Source of the DNA: Siderastrea radians | Taxonomy: Eukaryota > Cnidaria > Anthozoa > Scleractinia > Rhizangiidae | Length of the DNA: 64,000 nucleotides | Assembly: GCA_964017195.1 (NCBI GenBank) | Contig: OZ024898.1 | Location: forward strand, 6,885,294-6,949,293 | Direction of reading: 5' to 3' | Shown here: in pieces, positions 43,335 through 54,288 of the stretch | How positions within the stretch are numbered: position 1 is the first letter of the stretch | Layout of the letters: each line of letters starts with the position of its first letter | The notes under the pieces: generated by a model | The model's input: only the letters and a program-made list of their open reading frames with translations | What the model was told of the DNA's origin: nothing | The model's database searches: none | Translations under genes and position numbers: made by a program

Positions 43335-45701
43335 CAGGGCCGTAGCTTGCATGAGGCAAGACGAGGCACTTGCCTCGTCTAGGTGTTATGCCAAAACAAA
43401 ACAAAATTGTTCAAAAAATAATCTCTAAAAAGCATTTGCCATTGAAGGATAATTAATCAAAGTAAGATGTGGGAAAAAGGCTTTGAAAAGACTCAAGTGG
43501 CTTGCATTCCCGCTATCAGCTTCATTCGGGACGTAAGAATGACAGGCTGTGACTACAGGCAGCTGATCCAAAGAATCAAAACTTTTAGAGAATCAGTGCC
43601 CACGTTTTCTTGAGCTACTTCGTCAAACTTTTTGGCACAAATTGCACCCCCCAAAAAACTATTGACTGGAATAATTTACCCTCGGTATTCTGTCTTGGAA
43701 AAATACAATTCGACACAGACAGGGTTTGCATAAATCATCAATTCATAATTTAAAATAAAAGAATACAAAGCCAGTCCTGGTCAGGACTTTCACTTTTGTG
43801 ATGGCTACTAAAAGAGCCGTTTTTCTGGCTCAAAAGTTTTTCACCGGGCGGAGTTTCCGTAAAAGGTCCTTCTCTAGAACATCCATGCTGGTTACTAGTG
43901 GTATGACGTTTTCTCTCAAGCCTCAGTGGAGTTCTACAGTTCGAAGCTGCAACTGAATTTGATAATCTTGAAGCAACACAGTTTTTGCATAAGTTACCAG
44001 CCATTGCTTACGAGGGAGCAGGAAGACGGGGGTGGGGTGTATAAGAGCAATGCGAAATTCAAGCTGGCCATCTACTTGGTGCCTACCCTAGTAGCAGAGG
44101 GGTCTTTTATCTTGCCGCTTCTTTTTCGTAGTCTTTTTACGACTGTCTTTACCGTTGTTGTTTTCTTCCACCGCGAGAAAAACCTCTGCCACGATACGAT
44201 TCCTTTCCCCGTTGAGCATGCTCTGTCGTTACCTCCAAATTTTTGGAGGTGGAACGTGATCTTAACACGTGGACAGATCACGCGGTTGAAACATGTGATC
44301 ACGTGAACAATGATGATTTCCTTTTTTTTATTGAACGTGTTTTTGGAGTTCGGTTTAGAAACCCGTTCGCTTGCTAGATATCTGTACTTTTGATGGAGCA
44401 TTGAAGGAGAGAGAGAAAATTCAAGACATTGATCAACCGGTCACCATTGAACAGACCTGAAGTGACGCAAGAAAATCGAAAGTTTTTTGCTGCCAAAAGT
44501 AGATACATTGTTTATTTGAATAACATTTTTGGCTGGAAAAGCTTTCTGTCGATTATTCTGTGTGTTTTTAGTGATAAGCAATGCTTTGTCAACACGGTCT
44601 AAGTTGCATAAGCGGGTAGAAATTTGATGTACCAAATTTAGTGAAACACGCAAAAACAGCTAATGTTGTCTACACGGTTCTCGCATTCAGTGCTTTGTCT
44701 CTGGTGTCGATTACACATCTCGAGACGGAACGGCGGCTGAGTTTTATTCTCACGTTTACATCCGAAATCGATGGGCTATACTTCTTCATTCGTCTAATTC
44801 GAGGGCTAAAGCAGCTCCGTTACTATGCTTTTTCGCCCGACTGCTCATACGTTTTTCGCAGTTCACCCAAAATATTTGCTGCTGATTGTACCTTCTTTAA
44901 AAATGAACTGTCAATTTTGTGCTTGCATTGATGGCAAATGCGTTGTGATTCACTGGATCGAAGATCGTGTCCTAACACCTTTGTCAGTCCCTTACATGAG
45001 CGAACGTTGAAATATACCACGACGTTCTCAGAGTTCTTCGGATGTAATTCCAAGTCACAGATCAGACAGTAATCGGAAGGATTTATAATTCTTGCAAGCA
45101 TTCTCAAAACTTTTGTTGGGGTTTCGGGTGATTTTAAACATTTTGTGGGAAAGCTTTTGGGCGAAAAACGATGCATCACATTGATCACAAGAATCCACCA
45201 TTGCTGTTCACTGTATGAAAAACCCCGCGAAAAAACCTTTTCCGCGCTGTGTATTTTGACTGACAGGCGGGTTATTATTTGGCCAATCACAGACAAGACA
45301 CGTGTTTTAAGTTAGTCATTTCTATAGTAACGACAGAGCATGCTCAACAGGGAATGGAATCGTATCGTGGCAACGGTAGAGACAGCCGCAAAAAGACCAC
45401 GAAAAAGAAGCGGCAAGATAAAAAAGCTCTGCTAGCAGGGTACCTGGTGGCAGTATTACATGCCCTAGTAGTGGGTTTAAAAAAAATGTTAAAAGCACTT
45501 AAAAAAATCTGCCGATTTACACTTGCACGATATTAGATTTTGAAGAAAAATCTGACGAAAAAATGCTGAAAACAGCATTTCAGAGGGAATAGATTTAAAA
45601 ATATTCCTGGGGAGCATGCCCCAGACCCCACTAGAAGCTAGCGCCTTTCAGGTTGTCGCGACACTTGCCTCGTCTGTTCTGAAAGTCTGGCTACGGCCCT
45701 G
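43335..45701. mobile_element. hAT-like DNA element (2.37 kb) inserted in a LINE tail
   Basis: The ends are CAGGGCCGTAGC and its exact complement GCTACGGCCCTG (right end offset by one word). Subterminal GACGAGGCA words occur on both sides. The block GGGGAGCATGCCCCAGACCCC (45605-45627 region) recurs inverted in the 3.94-kb element. Inside is an inverted repeat with ~170-bp diverged arms (44070-44245 and 45320-45472) around a ~1.07-kb centre carrying a zinc-finger ORF. CAGGG ends suggest hAT. An 8-bp target duplication is not evident. Confidence 0.72.
44823..45296 (-). CDS. ZAD-like zinc-finger protein fragment within the hAT-like element
   Basis: This is a 157-codon frame. Its C-terminal half shows CLICDL and, about 45 residues later, ICHQCKHKID followed by a helical segment (QSAANILGELRKTYEQ). 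The C-x2-C ... C-x2-C spacing resembles ZAD-type N-terminal domains of insect zinc-finger proteins and similar cnidarian domains. The N-terminal half is not recognisable, so the true start may be the internal Met before LARIINPSDY or an upstream exon. Function is unknown, possibly DNA binding or dimerisation for the transposon, or a captured host exon. Confidence 0.5.
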   Translation of the reverse strand: MSVIGQIITRLSVKIHSAEKVFSRGFSYSEQQWWILVINVMHRFSPKSFPTKCLKSPETPTKVLRMLARIINPSDYCLICDLELHPKNSENVVVYFNVRSCKGLTKVLGHDLRSSESQRICHQCKHKIDSSFLKKVQSAANILGELRKTYEQSGEKA

Positions 45702-45745
45702 AGTATTAGCGCTAAATAAATTGATTATTATCATCATTTTTGTCG
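45702..45745 (+). mobile_element. Non-LTR retrotransposon 3' end, part 2
   Basis: AGTATTAGCGCTAAATAAATT followed by GATTATTATCATCAT is the continuation expected for an L2/RTE-like tail (GCGCTATATAAAT-type words and an ATT-rich end). Joining 43334 to 45702 gives a continuous LINE end. Confidence 0.7.
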
Positions 45746-46197
45746 AGTGACAACAGTAACAATAACAACAGAATGCAAGACATGCGGCGTCCGTTCTTTT
45801 AAAAAAATCTTTACCAATTTAAAATTGGAAATGCATCCTAAGTTGTAATTGTTCACCCTTAATAATATCCTAATTTTAAGAGTACCCCTTCCATATACCT
45901 AGAACAAAAATTGGACCTTTAGCAATGGGCTCCTGCACATGCAAAACATACATCAGTGATCGTTCCCTTTTAGTCGCTCCAAGCTGCAGGCTTTAGTATT
46001 TTTTGGGCGGTAATTTCAACCCTTTTAGTATTTAGACCTAGCTGCTAATTCCTTCAGTTCATGATGTATTTTAGCGACCCTTTAAAAGACTAAGATAACA
46101 AATTTCCCTCCCTTTCTTATGCTGCTACTGGAAAAGGGCACCGCTTTCGGTGAAGGTTTATGTTTGTGTTTCAAACTGAAATATCCGACACAGAAAT

Positions 46198-46262
46198 TTG
46201 CCCTGTTCCATGATGTTCCGGGATGTTCCGGAATGTTCCATGTTTCGACGCCAAACCCCACT
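46198..46262 (+). repeat. GTTCCGG-rich repeat block
   Basis: It shows tandem-like ATGTTCCGGGATGTTCCGGA and ATGTTCCATG words next to GACGCCAAACCCC. It is in inverted orientation relative to 42213-42275, about 4 kb away. Confidence 0.7.
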
Positions 46263-46495
46263 TTTGCTAAATTAGGAGCACAAATGAACGTACGAGATTT
46301 TTTCTACGCTCAGGTATAGTTGCTTTCACAAATGAACATACGAAACTGCTGGGCTTGAATGATAGCCTGTATCCATAGGAAGATTTTTACTGGTGTAGTA
46401 AAATAAGGAAATTCTAGCAAAACAATACTCGTCGGCTAACCCGGAATGTTCTTACCTAGCCAAAAGTGTTTCAGCGATTCTACTCGGAAACTGCA

Positions 46496-46571
46496 AAAAG
46501 AAGAAGAAGAAGAAGAAGAAGAAGATGATGATGAAGAAGAAGAAGAAGAAGAAGAAGAAGAAGAAGAAGAA
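46496..46571. repeat. (GAA)n microsatellite
   Basis: About 75 bp of GAA/GAT triplets. The acidic poly-Glu frame across it is not evidence of a gene. Confidence 0.93.
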
Positions 46572-47799
46572 ATCGTTTATCCATTCAGTCTTTCGACCGA
46601 ATTACGTGTTCTATGTACAATACTTTAAGATCTATTTGCAATAAAAAGTGGAAAAAGGTTATAATATAATATATACGTTGCATTTGGAAAATAAAATCGA
46701 GTAACCCCATATATTAAACATAGGCGCGCAATGCGTGCAGAGCCAATGACGTTTTGTTCCGCAATATGTTGAAACTTATGAGGGCGACCTCGGAGTTTTA
46801 CACCACTGCAGCGCGGTCCCATCCTAACTCTCTCAACCACACGTCCCCCTCCTGATAAAACCGGGTAACGAGCAGTGTGTCTACGTGACAGTTAATTGTA
46901 GCGTGACATTAAAATTGTGCGCGAAACAAAACATAGGCACGCGCAGAACCGATGACGTTTTTTTCACCTTGTCGCAATTTTCCTGTTGTATAAATTTCCC
47001 AAGATAGTGTTTAATGCAACAGGACTTTAACAAACAAAGCCTAGAGCCTTAGAACTTCGTTCGTTCCTACTCAAGCCCCCTTAAGGTGTTTTGATACAGT
47101 TTTTTGGGGACCATACCTAACTTTTTTAATCGGCTCTTAGACAGTCTTCTTGTCAGATCAACGTGAAATTTGTGATACTTGTTGGTTTTGGATTGAACTT
47201 TAGCGTGGTTTACATTTTGTAAAAATCGATATTTCCATGACAACGACAAACAAAAATTCTCGAAAACAGTAAAATTGAAATTTTGCATGATCCAGATTTC
47301 GCTTCGAAAAGCAAATACTAGCATCTTAAACTGTGGTGTATGGCAAACAAAATATACAAGAACAAAAAAATTCTGTATGTTTGTTCTGAAGTAAATCGCA
47401 AAAACATTTTCAACCTTAGTTTTTGCCTCATTATAGTAAATGCACCGAAAAATAATCAACGCTTTGATGAAATGACTAGTAAATACTGTTAAAGTGTGTC
47501 TTTTACTTACTATTTTAAGCCTAGAAAAATTTGTTGAAACTGGTGTTCGCGATCTCGAGAACGACTTGTTTTTCTAAGATCATTCGCGTAACAGTTTTGT
47601 AGTAATTTTTTAATTTGAGCGCTTTTGCGAAAATGTTAAGAACGGCTCGATAGATGTTTTTAAAACATTAAACATGCGTGCTTGACGATGTGACCAGTTT
47701 TAGTTTTGAGTCTTATTAACATTGATTCACTGGAACACTTTTAGATTTAACGTTAAAGAGGATGTATGAACCGACGGAGAAGGTTGCGTTACAAATTCA

Positions 47800-47970
47800 C
47801 AGTTGGGAAGTAGATGCTAATATATTTAAAGTAATGCGTTATTCATTGCTTCGTGATTTTTATCTGGTTTCTTTGTTCTTTGTTGCACTGTAGATTACAA
47901 CGAAAAGTAAAAATCACGAAGGAATGCATTGCGCATTACTTTGAATATATTAGCATTTACTTGCCAACTG
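47800..47970. repeat. Long imperfect palindrome, ~63-bp arms
   Basis: The left arm has GATGCTAATATATTTAAAG, TAATGCG and TCGTGATTTTTA. The right arm has their complements TAAAAATCACGA, GCGCATTA and CTTTGAATATATTAGCATTTA. The loop is about 40 bp. It is probably a foldback MITE. Confidence 0.85.
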
Positions 47971-49053
47971 TTAGATTAGATTTTCGGCGCTCCCTTCGCG
48001 TCGCGTCTCCTCGAACTTTCGCGCGCGCGTGTGTATTTCGCCCGCCCCACAATCGCCATCGCCAAAATTAGAGACTACTCGCAGTCTATGCAGAGACCAA
48101 CCCATCCTCGGGGCAGGGGGGGGAGGGGAGGGCGTACACAGATATATCAGTGACAGGGATGTACAAAGGCCTTCTTATTTGGGTTTAAATATGTAATTTG
48201 GGCCTTTTATTGGCTTAGAAATTTTCTGGTGGACTTCGGTAGAAAGATTTGCACTTTCTTTTAGGACAAACAAATGTGCAGACCTCAGGGTTCCCAGTTT
48301 TATGTGAAACAATTATATCAGTTTCATTTACAATGTAAAGGCAGAACGATGGAAGTATTACCCATCTAAGTCTCAATCTTTTTTTAATACAAATAAAAAA
48401 TATTTTTTAAGTTACATGTACGTTTTAGGGGTCCAGTTTTAGTGTTACATGTATGCTGAGTACCCCCTCAGTGGGAACCTAACCTTGAACCACTGACCCC
48501 GCAATGAGGTCCTTTCAACAAGCGACATGGCCTTGAAACAGTGACATAAGACAGATGAAATGGCGACAAATGACACAAAGATGGATCGAAACTGCGACAG
48601 CGACGAAGACAAGCATGAATACAATAGTAAACTACCGACAGGGACATGGTTTCCTCCTCAATACGTAAAACAAAGGGTTTTGACATTCAGACTAGTGACA
48701 TTCGTAGCCACCCTAAAAGGGCCTGATCTATGATCACAAAATGTTTGGCATGCTTTTCTATATTTTATACTGTGACAAAACACTTTTGCCTAATTAGAGT
48801 AAGTACAGCTTCCAGACTACATCATGAAATTGGGTAATAGTACGACTGTGTATTTACCAAATGTATTTATGCTCGGTGCTTTGGAATTATGTGTCGGAAT
48901 GGAGGTTACGTAATGCGTACCGCATTTAGGCGTGTTTATCACGCTTATTGTTTGGGTTGTGTTTAAATAGGTTCTTCACGTGTTGTGCTCTCACTTTAGG
49001 TCAGTTCAGTGCCTTTAATCGACCGTCACTTAGTTTCCTCTTTCTTCCATTTC

Positions 49054-49305
49054 TACAGGTTTTTCAGCGTCCGGGCACGTCATCTGGTTTTTCATCAGCT
49101 GTCTCCTCTATTACTCCAAGAAATTTTACTAATTTTCGTCCTCAAACGTCAAAGGGCGCCTTTGATAAAGGCCGTTATGACATCTGCTGGCAAGACCGGT
49201 CATTGGAGAGTCAATTGCCCCAACTCATACTTCTCTGCCCGATCAACCTACAAACAGCTCCAAAGTTTGCCAAGTAAAGACAGCGGCTCTTCTGGGCAGC
49301 AGTAA
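49054..49305 (+). pseudogene. DIRS gag C-terminal remnant, frameshifted zinc knuckle
   Basis: One frame reads FQRPGTSSGFSSAVSSITP and ends in GRYDIC. The next frame continues GKTGHWRVNC then SKDSGSSGQQ and a stop. Together they suggest a CCHC zinc knuckle (C...GHxxxxC) with a lost cysteine segment, so the frame changes inside the knuckle near 49185. The N-terminal part of gag was not identified. Confidence 0.6.
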
Positions 49306-49324
49306 TTCTATTTCTGACCAGAAA

Positions 49325-51322
49325 GTGGTGAAAGATACTCATGAAGGTATTGCAAACGATCGTCCAGTTTTCGAGGAGCGTTTTGAATTTGAGAATTCTC
49401 CTAATAGTATTCAAACAGTTAAGGGTAGGCTTAGAACTCAATTTAGTTTTTGGTCGCTTACTCTAGGTGCAAATGATTTCATTCTCCGGGTTATTGACAA
49501 GGGGTATACCATACCTTTTATTACAGTTCCTCAGAATGCATTTTTTGACAATAACCATTCAGCGTTTATGCACGCTGATTTTGTTTTAGAGGCTATTCAG
49601 GAGCTTCTTTTGTCAGGCTCAGTTGTTCAAGTATCTAGTCCTCCTCATGTTGTCAATCCTTTGTCTGTTTCCATACAGAGTTGCGGTAAGAAGAGGTTGA
49701 TCACAGTTTTAGACCTTAGGCATGTCAATAAACACATTTGGAAGGAGAAATTTAAGTTTGAGGATATTAGGAACGCTTGTGTTTATCTTCCCTTCGATCA
49801 TTTCATGTTTAAATTTGATCTTAAATCTGGTTACCACCATATTGATATTTTGCAGGAGCATCAAACTTTTCTAGGGTTTTCTTGGGTTGTAAATGGTGTA
49901 AGGAAGTTTTTTGTGTTTACAGTTCTCCCTTTTGGGTTATCCTCAGCTCCGTATATTTTTAGTAAGGTTGTTCGTGTTCTTGTCAGATATTGGAGGAGTC
50001 ATGCTCTGAGAATTACAGTTTACCTTGATGACGGGCTTGGTTCTGCCCGTGATTTCGCTCGCTGCGAAGCTGCTTCACTATTTGTTAAGACTTCGCTTCA
50101 GCTTTCTGGTTTCCTTCCCAGTGACAGTAAATCAATTTGGCAGCCAACTTCTTGCTTAGTGTGGTTGGGTTATTCTATCGATTTGTCCATTCATACTATC
50201 TCCATCCCTTCAGAAAGAATTCTCAGTGTGGTACAGGTTATTGATTCAATTCGTTTTCAGTATCCTTCTAGTACTGCTAGAAAATTGGCCCAGTTTGTTG
50301 GTAAGATTATCTCAATGGGTTTCGTTTTTGGTAATATTACTCGTATCATGACAAGGTATTCTCATTTTGATATTTTAAGAAGTCCTACATGGGATGGCAA
50401 AATTTCCCTGTCGGGTTCCACTCTGAATGAATTATGTTTTTGGAAAGACAATATTCCTTTCCTTAACAGTAGACGCCTGCTGTCTGTTCAGTCTCATTAT
50501 ACCCGTGTATGTTATTCCGATGCGAGTTCTACGGGTTGTGCCAGTTACATGTTAGAATTTCAAAACACCATATGTCACAAGATGTGGAGTGCTGAAGAGG
50601 CTCAGAAGAGTTCCTCTTACAGGGAACTAAAGGCTATTTCCCTGGGTCTAGAATCTTCTTTGCTTTTAGTTAAAGTATTAAGTGCCACTATTAAGTGGTA
50701 TACTGATAATCAGAGCGTTTCTAGAATTGTTGAAGTGGGAAGTATGAAGGAAGATTTGCAATGTTTAGCTTTGCGCATTTTTAGTATGTGCTTGCTCAAT
50801 TGCATCACATTGGAAGTTGAATGGATTCCGAGATCGGCTAATGACAGAGCTGATTTTTTGAGTAGAGTTGTGGATTAGGTTGATTGGCGGGTCAAGAGGG
50901 ACTATTTCCTTTTGGCCGAGGAGAAATGGGGTCCTCACTCCGTGGACCGCTTTGCGAATCATGAAAATACTCAGTTGCCCCGTTTCAATAGCAGGTTTTG
51001 GTGCCCTGGAACAGAGGCGGTTGATGCCTTTTCTGTTTCCTGGGCGGGAGAGAATAATTGGCTCGTTCCACCTATTTTTCTCATCCCCAGGGTCCTCAAT
51101 CACATGGTTGCCCTTGGCGGTCGTGCTACACTTGTTGTTCCTGCTTGGCCTTCCGCTCCATTTTGGCCATTGATTTTTACAGACGAGGGTTTGTCCCCCA
51201 AATTTTCTGATTTTTTCGAGATCCCCATGGGTAATGAAGTTTTTGTTTTGGGTAATTATAAAAATGCCCTTTTTGGATCACATAATTTCCGTTCAGGGGT
51301 TCTGTTCTTGAGGTTTTCCTAG
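49325..51322 (+). pseudogene. DIRS Pol: reverse transcriptase, RNase H, MT-like domain (one in-frame stop)
   Basis: Residues 1-517 hold the reverse transcriptase: KKRLITVLDLRHVNKHI, FKFDLKSGYHHIDI, the catalytic VYLDDG, and VLPFGLSSAPYIFSKV. RNase H follows: CYSDASSTGCASYML, SYRELKAISLGLES, WYTDNQSV and SANDRADFLSR. A TAG at 50876-50878 ends the frame. The same frame then continues without a shift to 51322 with VDWRVKRDYFLLAEEKWGPH, VDRFANHENTQLPRFNSRFW and PPIFLIPRVLNH, the domain that follows RNase H in DIRS elements and is often called Dam-like. So it is a single nonsense mutation, or a readthrough site. The upstream start is taken as the first Met after the gag stop. Confidence 0.88.
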
Positions 51323-51381
51323 AGAGGCCTTACGTTTACCCCCTTTCACATTTGTAGGGGGTTTCTCTGCTGTTTGTAGAG

Positions 51382-52626
51382 TTGTTTACGCTCATACCAC
51401 ATGGTATCCGAGTATCGTGGGATGCACTTGGATCCCCTTTTTTCTTTGTGGACCACTTGGTCTTTTTCATTACGCAGGGACCACTTGGGCCCTTAGTGGC
51501 AATGTTTTTTGCTGTGTTTTTGGGACCACTTGGACCCATCCTTACTTTTGTTTCACTACATGTTTTAATTTTTTCAGTTATATTTTTGGTTTGGTCAGTT
51601 TTGTCATTTTATTTTCTCTATTTTTTGCTTCAGATGTTAAAGCAGCTGCCAGTCGGACGTTTGGCGTTCTACTTTGTGAGAAGCTTTGGCTTCTCTGCCT
51701 TTAATTCTCGAGCTGATAACACAGTTATTAATTATTGTAGATCGTTTTGCAAGTTTAAGGCGTGGTGCTTGCATAGCACTGGGGAGGTTTCTTTTCTCCC
51801 AGCTACTTCAATCACAGTTTCCTTGTATTTGCATCATTTACTTGAAAATTCATTAGGTAGCTCTACAATTTACAGCGCTTTTTACGCTATTAACTGGGTA
51901 CATAAGTTAGCAGGTTTTGATAATCGCAATCCGTGCGACAAGTTTCTTGTCAAGTCTATTGTTGAGGCTTCCAGTCGCGTTCTTCGTAAACCTGTCAGGA
52001 AGGCGGAGCCCATTACCCCAGAGATCCTTGGCTTAATTTTCCAGCAATATGGGGAAAGTAGTAATTTACTTGATATCAGGTTTGTCTGTATGTGTTTACT
52101 CGCATATGCTGGTTTTTTCCGCATTTCCGAGCTTTTAAGCATTAGGAGATCTAACATTGTAACTGAAGATCTTTATCATAAGATTTTTGTTGAAGTCAGC
52201 AAGACTGATAAGTACAGAGAGGGTTCCTGGATTTATATTGCTAAGACTGGTAATTGTACTTGTCCTTATACTTACCTTATTAAGTACTTAGAAGCTGCCA
52301 GGATTCCTTCGTTTTCTCAGAATTTCATTTTCAGATCCTTACGGTACGACAAGAAATTGAAGGGCAATGTTTTGTCTTCCAAGCCCCTCACTGCTAGCAG
52401 AGCGGGAGAAATTCTTAAGGAGAAGTTGGAAACTATTGGATTAGACCCATCTAAGTTTAGTAATCACAGCTTCAGGTCCGGAGGAGCTACTTCCGCTGCA
52501 AATCTGAATGTTCCAGATCGGCTTTTCAAAGTTCACGGAAGGTGGAAATCAGATTCAGCTAAAGACGGCTATGTTCGCGATAAAGTCGACTCGCGTCTTT
52601 ATGTTCCTTTGCACATTGGAATTTAA
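51382..52626 (+). CDS. DIRS tyrosine recombinase (integrase role), intact
   Basis: This is a 414-codon frame, offset from Pol. The first ~85 residues are hydrophobic and lie in the Pol-recombinase spacer, so the functional start may be the internal Met at about 51635. The core begins near FNSRADNTVINYCRSF. The catalytic set is visible: RISELLSIRR (first Arg), NHSFRSGGATSAANL (His-x2-Arg), HGRWKSDSAKDGYVRD (His/Trp and Tyr). The enzyme inserts a circular DNA intermediate by strand exchange, as in other DIRS elements, and does not use a DDE integrase. No internal stop is present. Confidence 0.88.
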   Translation: MFTLIPHGIRVSWDALGSPFFFVDHLVFFITQGPLGPLVAMFFAVFLGPLGPILTFVSLHVLIFSVIFLVWSVLSFYFLYFLLQMLKQLPVGRLAFYFVRSFGFSAFNSRADNTVINYCRSFCKFKAWCLHSTGEVSFLPATSITVSLYLHHLLENSLGSSTIYSAFYAINWVHKLAGFDNRNPCDKFLVKSIVEASSRVLRKPVRKAEPITPEILGLIFQQYGESSNLLDIRFVCMCLLAYAGFFRISELLSIRRSNIVTEDLYHKIFVEVSKTDKYREGSWIYIAKTGNCTCPYTYLIKYLEAARIPSFSQNFIFRSLRYDKKLKGNVLSSKPLTASRAGEILKEKLETIGLDPSKFSNHSFRSGGATSAANLNVPDRLFKVHGRWKSDSAKDGYVRDKVDSRLYVPLHIGI

Positions 52627-52690
52627 TTAATTCAGTTTTTGAAATAGTCAGTTTATACTCATTTTGTATTTTCCTACCATTTATACTTCT

Positions 52691-54288
52691 GTATCATGTG
52701 AGTTGTGTTTTGTAGAGGTCGTATTATGGCACTGCTCGACCTATTCCTCCAATACAATGAATTCATTTATTGTTTATTTGCTTGTGTGTTTCATCATTAC
52801 AGAGTTTAGAGCATAAATAAGTTATTTTCGGTACGCAGTTTAGAAAATAACAGGACTTGCAGCACACAACAGGCAAACTATTTAGATTTTGTGGAAAACA
52901 AAAGTGGACAGCCTATAGCAGTTCGCAACACATTTAAAGCCAATCACTGAGAAACAATACTCACTTTCAAGACATTCTACAGTGTCTTCAACACTTAATT
53001 CTTTTGACCAATATGTTTGAGAACATACAACATAAAAAGTGCACAAATCAGGGGAACCCAACGGTTCGTTTTGGGGAATATCTGTCCGGAAGGCCCAAAA
53101 TCGCCTGAGATATTCGGATTTAGTTGCAGTGAAAGCTAGAGATTTCTTTGGTGAAACATCACCTCGAAACGAGGAGTCATTAGTTCCTATTGTTTTCATA
53201 GGTACAAACATGTTGTTAAGAGGGGAGCCATCAGCAGCTCAGAAATTCGGTGGGTAGGATTCAGTTTCCCAAATTTCCTGCCGCCTAAATTTTCAGCTGA
53301 GAACGCCAAACAGATCAATCTGTATTAGCTTAAAAAAATATGCCTTTAAAAAGTTCTGATACAATCTAAGAAAGCTGAAATTGATATTTCAAGTAATTGC
53401 TAAAAATTTCTCGTTGGGTGCCCCTGACAACTGAACAATTTTTCACCTAGAATTCCAACACAAAGATTTTGCGCCTTGGTAATTACTCAAAATGCACCAT
53501 TGTCCAAGAGGAGCTTATGGGCTGCTTTCATAGTAGTGTTTTGTGTTCACATCTTTAGTCCTGTTGTGTTCCTGCAGTCCCTGTGAGTTGCCAAGACTTC
53601 TCTCAGTCTAGGGAAGGGCAGTAATGCTGTAGCGTATGAAAATGTTTGGCTTTTCGCAATTTTTTTCACCATCAGTAAATATATTCCCCTCAATTAAATA
53701 ATTATGTACATTCTCGTTATAAATATTGTACCCTCATTTCAGGCTCAATAGTGATTATTTGATAAAAGTGATGTGAATGTGATAAAGTACATCAAAATAA
53801 TGTCCGTGAAACATTTTAACACATTCTCACTCGTGGACAACTTGTGAAAACAACACTATCCTTTTTAAGATCTAAGACCAGTATTAACTGGTCAAGATAT
53901 GATGAAAATCCGTCCATGGGAAACCAGTGGATTAAGAGATATAGGCCAATTTGCCTCTACGACTGCAAAGAACCTGTTCTAGCCTAAAAAATGTTAACCT
54001 GTTTTTATTTTGAAAAATCAACTAAAATCCTTTTAGAAAAGGAAACAGCTTAATGTTTTAAAACACAGGACCTAAAAGCAGGGTCTGCACTTAAATTGCC
54101 ACTACGATAGGCACATTAAATGTTTATGGCACAAATGTAAGCTTAATAGGTAAAAGCACACCCACTGATATTCGATCAGTTTTCTGAACAGCAACAAGCA
54201 CTTTTCCCAGGTAAAAAAGTAAGAACCTATTTAAGGACTGAAAGGACTGAAATGCCCTCATTTCTCATTGTGAAAAATACTTCTTTTT
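52691..54288. other. Intergenic stretch with one unexplained minus-strand frame
   Basis: On the minus strand SPDLCTFYVVCSQTYWSK then LSVEDTVECLE is followed by a GTGAGT donor-like site (about 52960-53060). CGTTGGGTGCCCCTGA-like words occur near 53070 and 53412. It may be an exon or an unknown repeat. The rest to 54288 shows nothing I can name. Confidence 0.35.

Larger units (their letters stand above)
45746..48947. other. Repeat-rich intergenic stretch without a recognised gene
   Basis: It contains the GTTCCGG block (46198-46262), a (GAA)n run, the direct pair AAACATAGGC...CAATGACGTTTT at about 46728 and 46930, and the palindrome at 47.80 kb. The rest has no frame that I recognise. Confidence 0.5.
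48948..52690 (+). mobile_element. DIRS-type tyrosine-recombinase retrotransposon
   Basis: In order it has a gag remnant, a reverse transcriptase-RNase H polyprotein with a methyltransferase-like tail, and a tyrosine recombinase. This is the DIRS order. There is no integrase or aspartic protease frame, and no LTR-like direct repeat was seen. The exact termini (inverted or split repeats) could not be resolved by eye, so the limits are approximate. Damage is light: one stop codon and a gag frameshift. Confidence 0.9.

Noticed and set aside
43335..43342. An 8-bp target duplication for the 2.37-kb hAT-like element
   Set aside because: The eight bases on each side (TATAATAT and AGTATTAG) do not match, so none is claimed.
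46446..46628. Acidic Glu-rich protein
   Set aside because: Translation of a (GAA)n run.
48720..52820. Inverted terminal repeats of the DIRS element
   Set aside because: I compared both flanks by eye and could not find a convincing match; the ends are left approximate.
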